Made by a program: the position numbers and the translations under genes
Source: Spirochaetales bacterium Spiro_07
Lineage (GTDB): Bacteria; Spirochaetota; Spirochaetia; Treponematales; Treponemataceae
DNA length: 36,809 nt
Reading direction: 5' to 3'
Assembly: GCA_001603145.1 (NCBI GenBank)
Contig: LVBI01000043.1
Coordinates: 1 to 36,809 of the forward strand
In this document: positions 6,766 through 12,939 of the stretch, one piece after another
Numbering within the stretch: the stretch's first letter is position 1
Layout of the letters: every line of letters begins with the position of its first letter
Notes under the pieces: generated by a model
What the model saw: only the letters and a program-made list of their open reading frames with translations
Database searches by the model: none
Told to the model about the DNA's origin: nothing

Positions 6766-8238
6766 TTATTTTTTCACCTCTTCCTTGATGAACTTGTCTG
6801 CGTTCTGCTCGTACCACCATTTTGTGTACGGCAGCTTGATACGCGCCGCAAGGTTCTTTTCAAAGCTGCGGTTCGTTACGGTGTCGCGGATAAGCTTTGC
6901 AAAGCTCAAAGTGCCTTCATAGCCGAAAACAGTGTATTCATCAGCAACGAAAACGGCGGCAAAGCCCTGCTTGATTGCCCAGACAGTCGTTCCCGGGTGG
7001 CGGCTGAAATAAACATCAGGCTTATAATGATTGAGAATGTTCAAAACTTCATAGTTCTGCTGGTCTGCAACTGCAACCTTCATGTCTTTCGGCGAAGTCT
7101 TAAGCAAATGTTCGAGTGCAGGCGGAACTTTTCCGTTGTCATACTTGTAATCGTAGTGCCAGGCAAGCGCATAATCTACGGTCATACCGAATTCCTGCAA
7201 GACGCGGGCAATTTCGTAAGTAAAGCCCGGTCCCATTCCGATTACGGCGCGCAAGCCTTTAAGCTGCTTTGTCACTTCTTCAATCTGAGGAATGAAAATT
7301 GCACGCTGCTTTTCTATATAAGCTTCAACTTCCTTCTGCTTACCGATTGCCTCGCCGATTCCGCGAAGCCAAGTTTCAAAGCCTGTTACGCCAGAATGGT
7401 TGATTGTGCGCACATAAGGCACGCCGTACTTTTCTTCGAGCGCGTTTCCAAGATAAGTGCCGAGCGTTCCGCAGATACAAACTGTGGCAAGCGCTTCGCT
7501 CAAGTGAGATAATTCCTCGATAGTTGAGTTACAGTAAAGGAACTGCGGCTCCGCATCAAAAACTTCATTAAAGATTTTTGTAATCTGAGGGCGCGCGCTC
7601 TCATAAAAGTTCTTGATGTTTATGGTACGGCGTTTCTGCTTTGGCGGCTGAACGATGCCCTGCAAAACAGCGTGATCCGAAATATCGAAACCGCTCGCCC
7701 AGATGCGGCTTTTGAAGCCTTCGCAATGAACCGGAATTACTGGAATCGGAAGCTCATCATTAAGGTCATTCGCAACGCCGTCAACGTCTTCGCCAGTTAC
7801 GCCAGAAACACAGCTTGTTGAAACAAAGATTGCATCCGGCTTATAAGCTTCGTATGTATGCTTGATGATTTTAATCAAATCATTTGCCGCGCCAAAAACA
7901 GTGTCTTTTTCGTTCAAATCTGTGCAGACAAAAACTGAATTGGTCGTTTTGTTTATGCGCGCCGCAATCTGCCCGAATTTTACGGCATCGTTGCTCGCCA
8001 TTGCCGTACAGCCGGCCGGTGCATGATAAACGACCGCAACGTTTCTGATAGCGGCCAACGCATTCAGCGCACAGCCCGAAAGACAAGAGCTTGACTGACT
8101 GAAGCAGCGCTCGCGGTTGCGGAGCGTTCCGTCTTCAGACTTGCTTACCAATGTCTGCAAGTCACCGACAAAGCCGGTAATTGAACCGAGCCTGTTTTCA
8201 CGAATTGCTATATTTGCATTACTAAAATTAAATGGCAT
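6766..8238 (-). CDS. Nitrogenase component 1-like protein, NifD-like subunit
   Basis: 490 aa with the three-domain nitrogenase component 1 plan. Candidate P-cluster-type cysteines are Cys52 or Cys56, Cys77 in HAPAGC and Cys143 in VSTSCVSGVTGEDV; the 66-residue spacing between the last two equals that in NifD. A cofactor-type cysteine is kept at Cys256, exactly 12 residues before EEKYG as in NifD Cys275. The His442 position (PYHGYDGF in NifD) reads VFGYEG, so the second FeMo-cofactor ligand is Phe. It is thus unlikely to be a true nitrogenase. An AAGAGG site precedes the ATG. It follows the nifK-like gene after a 168-bp gap holding a long hairpin and precedes cysK. Methylthio-alkane reductase-like or another organosulfur reductase function is the leading inference. 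Confidence 0.85.
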   Translation of the reverse strand: MPFNFSNANIAIRENRLGSITGFVGDLQTLVSKSEDGTLRNRERCFSQSSSCLSGCALNALAAIRNVAVVYHAPAGCTAMASNDAVKFGQIAARINKTTNSVFVCTDLNEKDTVFGAANDLIKIIKHTYEAYKPDAIFVSTSCVSGVTGEDVDGVANDLNDELPIPVIPVHCEGFKSRIWASGFDISDHAVLQGIVQPPKQKRRTINIKNFYESARPQITKIFNEVFDAEPQFLYCNSTIEELSHLSEALATVCICGTLGTYLGNALEEKYGVPYVRTINHSGVTGFETWLRGIGEAIGKQKEVEAYIEKQRAIFIPQIEEVTKQLKGLRAVIGMGPGFTYEIARVLQEFGMTVDYALAWHYDYKYDNGKVPPALEHLLKTSPKDMKVAVADQQNYEVLNILNHYKPDVYFSRHPGTTVWAIKQGFAAVFVADEYTVFGYEGTLSFAKLIRDTVTNRSFEKNLAARIKLPYTKWWYEQNADKFIKEEVKK

Positions 8239-8269
8239 ATGTACCTCTTCTTAAAACTATCTTTATGGT

Positions 8270-8367
8270 TGGCGCAAAAAAGCGGGTCCCAGCGACGGCG
8301 AAAATCAGGGAACCTTCCCTTGCGGGTGCCTCCCTAATTTTCGCCTGCGTCCCACTTTTTTGCGCCA
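8270..8367. repeat. 98-bp long inverted repeat between the nitrogenase-like genes
   Basis: The left arm (8270-8311) and right arm (8331-8367) are near-complementary: TGGCGCAAAAAAG pairs with CTTTTTTGCGCCA, and GGCGAAAAT/ATTTTCGCC and AGGGA/TCCCT pair further in, around a 19-bp loop. It looks like a mobile palindromic element or mRNA processing/attenuation hairpin. It lies in the untranslated gap between the nifK-like stop and the nifD-like start. Confidence 0.8.
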
Positions 8368-8406
8368 GCATCAATTATTTTCAGATGCTGAACTCTGAAC
8401 TTGTCT

Positions 8407-9711
8407 TTACAGTTTCAGCTTGCTCATCGCGGCGGTGAAAATCTGTTCGAGCAGGTGAAGACCGCCCGAATAACCGGCGATGTGGTCGTTAATCACAAGC
8501 TTTTCGAGCATTGGGTAGCTCACATTTACATAGTGCGCACCAAGCCCGGCGGCAAGCTTCTTTTCCCAGTTTGAGCCGATAATCAGCGGCGTTCCCGCAA
8601 AATCGAGCGACTTAATCTGCTCATGAATGTCGTGGCCGTCTGTTGTAAACTGAACTTCGGTTTTGATTCCGTAATTCAGATTGTTCACTTCATCAATGAT
8701 TTTCTGCTGGAAAGCTTTCGGAGCATCATCTACGATAAAAAGCTTTTCAGGGAACAAGCCCATATCGTTTACGAGGAACTTTGTAACCGCGATTGTGTAC
8801 TCGCTGTCGCTGACAACTGTAAAGCGCTTGCCGAGAATACGCGTTTCAAGCAAAGTATCAGCAAATCTTTCTATATAATAGTAGAATTCTGCTTCTTTTT
8901 CGGTGATTACACGCTCGGTCAAATCCTTGTCTGCGCCGGTAAACTCCTGAACAGCACGGAGGAACTTTGTAGTTTCGCTTGCACCAATCGGCAATACAGG
9001 GTACTGCAACAACGGAATACCGAAACGTGTCTGAAGATATTTTGCACTCTCAAGCCCCGCCCACGGCGAAACAAGAACCGTGAATTCAGCATTTGGAATC
9101 TTTTTGAGATTATCAAGATTGCGGCCGAATCCAAAAATTGTGTTAGGCTTCAAGCCGATTGCTGTAAGCAGGCTTTCTATTTCGCGCAAATTGCCAAGCC
9201 AATATGGGTCTTGCTGAGGCGGCGCTACAAAAAGGTTTACAAGCCCCTTCTCTTTTTCAGGCTCGGCTTCGGCAAGATACTGCTCAAAAATAGATTTCAG
9301 AATCCAGTCGTGACCAACGTAGTTGTTGCCCTTAAAGCCCGGCGTTTTTGCCCAAACCACAGGCTTTTCAGCATCAGCAAAATTGCCAGCAACTTCTTCG
9401 ATATCATCGCCGATAATTTCGCCCGTGCAGCCCGAAAGCACCACAAACAAATCGGCATCAATTACTTTCAAAGCATTTTCTATTGTAGAGCGCAGCTTAT
9501 TGCTTCCGCCGAAAACAACTTCTTTTTCACTTATAGACGTGCACGGAAAAATATTCGGGCTGTAGCGTCCGCTGGTTCCGTTGTTGTCGTTCAATTTTGC
9601 TGCACAGCCCGGGCCAGAATGCAAAATCGGAATTGCTCCCGGAATTGCCTGAACAGTCTGCATTGCAGCAAGCGCACATTTGTAGCGCGGCTGGTCCAAA
9701 ATCTTTGCCAT
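8407..9711 (-). CDS. Nitrogenase component 1-like protein, NifK-like subunit
   Basis: 434 aa, shorter than NifK because the N-terminal extension is missing. Three cysteines at P-cluster-type spacing are kept: Cys12 (RYKCALAAM), Cys36 (HSGPGCAAK) and Cys95 (LSGCTGEIIGDDIEE). The 24- and 59-residue intervals are close to the 25 and 58 in NifK. Together with the NifD-like partner this predicts a heterotetrameric iron-sulfur reductase with a bridging cluster. It is the first gene of its operon: an AGGAG site precedes the ATG, and a predicted promoter with two operators lies about 150 bp upstream. BchB/ChlB, NifN and CfbD are other relatives. The CysK, LysR and C-S lyase neighbours favour sulfur metabolism. 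Confidence 0.85.
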   Translation of the reverse strand: MAKILDQPRYKCALAAMQTVQAIPGAIPILHSGPGCAAKLNDNNGTSGRYSPNIFPCTSISEKEVVFGGSNKLRSTIENALKVIDADLFVVLSGCTGEIIGDDIEEVAGNFADAEKPVVWAKTPGFKGNNYVGHDWILKSIFEQYLAEAEPEKEKGLVNLFVAPPQQDPYWLGNLREIESLLTAIGLKPNTIFGFGRNLDNLKKIPNAEFTVLVSPWAGLESAKYLQTRFGIPLLQYPVLPIGASETTKFLRAVQEFTGADKDLTERVITEKEAEFYYYIERFADTLLETRILGKRFTVVSDSEYTIAVTKFLVNDMGLFPEKLFIVDDAPKAFQQKIIDEVNNLNYGIKTEVQFTTDGHDIHEQIKSLDFAGTPLIIGSNWEKKLAAGLGAHYVNVSYPMLEKLVINDHIAGYSGGLHLLEQIFTAAMSKLKL

Positions 9712-9840
9712 ATTCGCTCCTATAAAAACAGTTTAAGACCGCTGTTGCGGCTCATCCGTCAAGCGGCTGCATTTGCATCTTTCCGCTGCTTTTTGTCTGT
9801 TTTAGTTTTTAGTTTCAACGCTGCTTAGTTACTGTTATAT

Positions 9841-9857
9841 CCTATTGACTAAGTAGG
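9841..9857. promoter_or_regulatory. Operator-like palindrome 1 in the nifK-like/malY divergent promoter
   Basis: CCTATTGACTAAGTAGG matches every fixed position of CCTAnTnAnTnAnTAGG. It contains the -35 of the malY promoter and lies just downstream of the -10 of the nifK-like promoter, so one bound regulator could affect both. Confidence 0.65.
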
Positions 9858-9873
9858 TAATTAGATTTATACT
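9845..9873 (+). promoter_or_regulatory. Predicted sigma-70 promoter of malY-rrf2
   Basis: TTGACT (9845-9850), a 17-bp spacer and TATACT (9868-9873). Start point near 9880, about 78 nt before the malY-type ATG. The -35 lies in operator 1 and the start point abuts operator 2. Confidence 0.7.
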
Positions 9874-9894
9874 GCAATTAACCTAGTAAGTCAA
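9866..9894 (-). promoter_or_regulatory. Predicted sigma-70 promoter of the nitrogenase-like operon
   Basis: On the minus strand, TTGACT (9894-9889), a 17-bp spacer and TATAAA (9871-9866). The -10 boxes of the two divergent promoters overlap by 4 bp. The leader to the nifK-like ATG would be about 150 nt. Confidence 0.7.
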
Positions 9895-9898
9895 TAGG
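9882..9898. promoter_or_regulatory. Operator-like palindrome 2 in the nifK-like/malY divergent promoter
   Basis: CCTAGTAAGTCAATAGG matches every fixed position of the consensus. Its centre is 41 bp (about four helical turns) from that of operator 1. It contains the -35 of the nifK-like promoter and follows the -10 of the malY promoter. Confidence 0.65.
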
Positions 9899-9957
9899 AT
9901 ATTTAAAATATTTTTTGAAAATCCGTTACTTTTTTAAGATACAATTGGAGACCGTAG

Positions 9958-11142
9958 ATGGATTATGACTTTAACAAAATAACAGACCGTCACAACACAA
10001 ATGCCTGCAAAATTGATCTGGCTGTTGCACGCGGCAAACCGAAAGATGTGCTTTCGCTTTGGGTAGCCGACATGGACTTTCCGACCGCGCCCGCAATTTT
10101 GGAAGCGCTGCACAAAAAGATTGACCACGGCATTTTCGGCTATTCATGCACAGACGAGCCTTTTCATGCGGCGCTTTCTGCATGGCTTAAGAACGAGCAC
10201 AATTTTTCTTATGAACGCCGCGAGATGGTTTCAACACCGGGCGTGGTCTTTGCAATTGCAACCGCAATCAAGGCTTATACAAAAGAAGGCGAAAGCGTCT
10301 TGATTCAGACGCCGGTCTACTACCCTTTTAAGAACATGATTGAAGCAAATAACCGCAAGCTTGTGACTTCTTCACTTTTTGAAAAAGACGGAAAATGGCA
10401 AATTGATTTTGAAGACTTTGAACATAAAATAGAAGAAAATGATGTTAAGCTTTTTATTTTGTGCAGCCCGCACAACCCTGTTAGCCGCGTGTGGACGCGC
10501 GCCGAGCTTAGCAGACTTGCAGAAATCTGCTTGCGCCATAATGTGATTGTCTTTGCTGATGAAATTCACAATGATTTTGTTTATGCGCCGAACGTGCATA
10601 CGGTCTTTTCTACGCTTTCGCCTGAAATTGCGGAAAACTGCATCGTCTCAATGTCGCCGAGCAAGACATTCAACCTTGCCGGTTTGCAGTTTTCTACGAA
10701 CTTTATAAAAAATCCGGCCTTGCGCGCAAAATTCAAGACTGAACGCGACAAGACAGGCTACGACGAGCCGAGTCTTATGGGCATGGTTGCAGCCCGTGCT
10801 GCTTATGAAGGCGGCAAAACGTGGCTTGAAGCGCTCAAAAAGCATCTGCTTGCAAACATAGATTTTGTGCGTTCATACTTAAAGGAAAAAATCCCGCAGG
10901 CGCGGCTTATTGAGCCTGAAGGTACATTCCTTTTGTGGATTGATTTTTCAGCTCTAGGAATTCCTGACAGCGAGCTTGACGACCTGATTGTAAACAAGGC
11001 GAAAGTCTGGATTGACCGCGGTACGATGTTCGGCATAGAGGGCAACTGCTATCAGCGCATCAACATTGCAACGCCACAGCCGCTTTTGAAAGAAGCTATT
11101 GACCGCATAGCAAACGCACTGAACGGAGGTTGTAATGCTTAA
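9958..11142 (+). CDS. MalY/PatB family C-S lyase (cystathionine beta-lyase / cysteine desulfhydrase, cystalysin-like)
   Basis: 394 aa fold-type I PLP enzyme. LSLWVADMDF near residue 33 is the N-terminal MalY/PatB signature, SPHNPVSRVW the family's variant of NPxNP, FADEIHNDF the cofactor Asp region, and SPSKTFNLAG (around residue 236) the PLP lysine. Such enzymes cleave the C-S bond of cystathionine, cysteine or S-alkylcysteines to pyruvate, ammonia and a thiol or sulfide; T. denticola cystalysin belongs here. GGAG lies upstream of the ATG. The gene overlaps the Rrf2 gene by 8 bp and is divergent from the nitrogenase-like operon through a shared operator region. A role in releasing sulfide or thiol, or in methionine synthesis, is inferred. 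Confidence 0.9.
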   Translation: MDYDFNKITDRHNTNACKIDLAVARGKPKDVLSLWVADMDFPTAPAILEALHKKIDHGIFGYSCTDEPFHAALSAWLKNEHNFSYERREMVSTPGVVFAIATAIKAYTKEGESVLIQTPVYYPFKNMIEANNRKLVTSSLFEKDGKWQIDFEDFEHKIEENDVKLFILCSPHNPVSRVWTRAELSRLAEICLRHNVIVFADEIHNDFVYAPNVHTVFSTLSPEIAENCIVSMSPSKTFNLAGLQFSTNFIKNPALRAKFKTERDKTGYDEPSLMGMVAARAAYEGGKTWLEALKKHLLANIDFVRSYLKEKIPQARLIEPEGTFLLWIDFSALGIPDSELDDLIVNKAKVWIDRGTMFGIEGNCYQRINIATPQPLLKEAIDRIANALNGGCNA

Positions 11143-11560
11143 GATTTCAACGCGCGGACAATATGCCTTGCTGATTATGACAGACCTTGCCGCTGCTGAT
11201 GACAAAAGCTTCATTCCGCTCAAAATGCTTTCGCACAGGCGGAATCTTTCGGTGAAATATCTTGAACAGATTCTGATTCAGCTTGGGAAGGCAGGTCTTG
11301 TAACAGGCTCGCGCGGCACAAACGGCGGCTACAGGCTTTCGCGGCCGGCGAACGATTATACTGCAGGCGAAATCTTGCGCGTCATGGAAGGCGAGCTATC
11401 GCCGCGTGGCACAACTGAGAACAATCACCTTGGATCAGAGGGCAACGACTTTTTTTGGAAGGAATTCGCGATAAACATCAACAACTTTGTAGATTCAATT
11501 ACGCTCGACGAGCTTGCGCAAAAAAACAAATCGTTCGTCGGCTACGATTATTGCATCTAG
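11135..11560 (+). CDS. Rrf2 family transcriptional regulator (CymR-like, no Fe-S cysteines)
   Basis: 141 aa. MLKISTRGQYALLIMTDLA is the typical Rrf2 opening; the winged helix continues through LSVKYLEQILIQLGKAGLV and the wing SRGTNGGYRLSRPAN. The three-cysteine cluster of IscR/NsrR/RsrR (residues about 90-105) is absent; the only Cys is near the C-terminus (YDYCI). That makes it more like CymR, which senses cysteine status through a complex with CysK. GGAGGT sits 4 bp before the ATG, inside the end of the malY-type gene, so the two are coupled. I infer that it binds the CCTAnTnAnTnAnTAGG sites and regulates itself and the divergent nitrogenase-like operon. Confidence 0.92.
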   Translation: MLKISTRGQYALLIMTDLAAADDKSFIPLKMLSHRRNLSVKYLEQILIQLGKAGLVTGSRGTNGGYRLSRPANDYTAGEILRVMEGELSPRGTTENNHLGSEGNDFFWKEFAININNFVDSITLDELAQKNKSFVGYDYCI

Positions 11561-11597
11561 CTTTCTTAGCAGCTTGCAATTATAATAAGCTTTAATC

Positions 11598-12038
11598 ATG
11601 AACAAGCTTGAAGTGATTCGCGCAGAAGAAGAATGGCAGCGCGCCGGCGCATATTCCGTTAGAATTCAGGGGATGAACAGGCAGCATCATATTCCGCTAA
11701 GAGACGAATTTGACGAGCATGACGGCAACGGCACAAAATATATCGTGATTCTTGATGACGGCTACCCGATTGCCACTTGCCGGTTTTACGAAATAAGCCC
11801 GGACAGTGTCTCGCTTGGGCGCGTGGTCGTGCTGCCCGAATACCGCGGAAAAAACATCGGGCGCATGGCTGTTGAGCAAGCTGAAATCTGGATACAAGAA
11901 TGCGGCTATAAGAAGATAGAAATCGACAGCCGCACAGTTGCCGTCAAGTTTTATGAAAAGCTCGGCTTTTTCATTGTTGACGATAAAATCATTTCAGGCG
12001 GAACATTTGACTGCATAAAAATGGAAAAAGTGCTCTGA
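11598..12038 (+). CDS. GNAT family N-acetyltransferase
   Basis: 146 aa. The acetyl-CoA-binding motif A is VVVLPEYRGKNIGRMAV (about residues 75-91); a later AVKFYEKLGFF segment is the usual GNAT motif B end. The family transfers acetyl groups to amines of small molecules or proteins; the substrate is not readable here. A TATAAT lies only 11 bp before the ATG and no clear Shine-Dalgarno is seen, so the transcript may have a very short leader. It follows the Rrf2 gene by 37 bp in the same direction and may be partly co-transcribed. Confidence 0.85.
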   Translation: MNKLEVIRAEEEWQRAGAYSVRIQGMNRQHHIPLRDEFDEHDGNGTKYIVILDDGYPIATCRFYEISPDSVSLGRVVVLPEYRGKNIGRMAVEQAEIWIQECGYKKIEIDSRTVAVKFYEKLGFFIVDDKIISGGTFDCIKMEKVL

Positions 12039-12243
12039 AAGACAATAACATCACTTTGCCAGAAAACCGTCGCAAGCAAAAGCATAAAGCAGTTTGCGCA
12101 AGCAACTGAAACACGCGGTAAAAATTGCTTGCGCTTTTGAATGCCGTAGATTATCATGTAGTGGAACGCACAAAAAGCGCAAACAGCCCGAACAAGCAAA
12201 AGCTGTGCGCGTTGTTGCAACTTCATCATCTGGAGGAACGAAA

Positions 12244-12693
12244 ATGAAGAAGTTTTTCACTTTTTGTCTGCTGGCCGTCTTTTCAGCCGTGCTGTTTGCG
12301 CAGAATGCAAAATCTGCCGGAGTAACAGACAGCGACGTAAAGAACTGGGCAAAGAATTTGCCTTCAATCATTAAAGAATTTGACAAAATCGGCATCGACC
12401 CGGCTGATTCATATTTAGAAGCCATTGATGAAAAAGAAAAAGTTGAAAATGTGCTTCAGAAAAACGGGATTTCCGGCCCTGACAGAATCGCAAAATTTGA
12501 GACGATTGTGAGAAGCGCCGCTATTCTAAAGATTGAAGCAGAGCTTGATGAGGATTCTAAAGAAATGATGAAGCTCATGAATATGGATCCGACTGCGGAA
12601 TTGAAGAAAAACATCAACCAAAAAGACTATGACGTGGTTGCCGCAAACTCAAAAGCCGTAATCAAAGCGATGGACGCGTTTGACGATGATTAA
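12244..12693 (+). CDS. Small exported protein of unknown function
   Basis: 149 aa from the ATG at 12244, chosen because GGAGGA lies 6 bp upstream and a clear signal peptide follows (MKKFFTFCLLAVFSAVLFA, probable cleavage before Gln-Asn). The mature part is charged and probably helical (WAKNLPSIIKEFDKIG, then an acidic lysine-rich C-terminal half ending in DAFDDD). No enzyme motif and no lipobox are seen. I do not recognise a family. It stands alone between the GNAT gene and two hairpins. Confidence 0.75.
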   Translation: MKKFFTFCLLAVFSAVLFAQNAKSAGVTDSDVKNWAKNLPSIIKEFDKIGIDPADSYLEAIDEKEKVENVLQKNGISGPDRIAKFETIVRSAAILKIEAELDEDSKEMMKLMNMDPTAELKKNINQKDYDVVAANSKAVIKAMDAFDDD

Positions 12694-12701
12694 AGCTTGA
12701 A

Positions 12702-12727
12702 CCGCCGCACATTAAAAGCTGCGGCGG
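12702..12727 (+). terminator. Possible terminator hairpin after the small exported-protein gene
   Basis: CCGCCGCA (12702-12709) and TGCGGCGG (12720-12727) form a perfect 8-bp stem with a 10-nt loop, 8 bp after the stop codon. It is followed by A runs rather than T runs on the plus strand, so the terminator call is weak. Confidence 0.4.
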
Positions 12728-12779
12728 AAAAGCAATAAAAAAAGAACACCAACATGCAAATGACCAGAAAGGAGGCCTC

Positions 12780-12813
12780 CGTTTTGATATGGAGATAATT
12801 CCATATCAAAACG
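12780..12813. repeat. Perfect 14-bp inverted repeat
   Basis: CGTTTTGATATGGA and TCCATATCAAAACG flank a 6-bp loop. It lies between convergent genes, so a bidirectional terminator or a regulator site are both possible. Directly before it is the palindrome GGAGGCCTCC (12771-12780). Confidence 0.6.
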
Positions 12814-12939
12814 AAGCAATAACTTTTTTAAATTCAATAGGCATCGCAGGAGAGAATTAAATCTGATAATGCCGGTTTTTACATAGATTTTGAAATTCTT
12901 TTTTACATTTTTCTTAAATCACCATATTTTTAAAGCGCC

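Larger units (their letters stand above)
12694..12939. other. Intergenic region with two perfect hairpins
   Basis: This 246-bp stretch between the small exported-protein gene and the convergent ABC operon holds no supported gene. It contains a GC-rich stem at 12702-12727 and a 34-bp AT-rich inverted repeat at 12780-12813, followed by AT-rich sequence with T runs on the plus strand near 12823 and 12900. Confidence 0.7.

Noticed and set aside
6766-9711. True nitrogenase (nitrogen fixation) assignment for the NifD/NifK-like pair
   Set aside because: The homocitrate/FeMo-cofactor His ligand is replaced by Phe, the NifK-like subunit is short, and no nifH, nifB or nifEN is present in the window.
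9720-9755. Possible 11-codon leader peptide before the nifK-like gene
   Set aside because: No Shine-Dalgarno, no cysteine or other regulatory codon run, and the neighbouring small hairpin (9739-9750) is too short to support an attenuator.
8623-9828. Long open frame on the plus strand antisense to the nifK-like gene
   Set aside because: Its composition is that of a shadow frame (Cys- and Arg-rich, no recognisable motifs) and it lies wholly opposite a well-supported gene and its promoter region.
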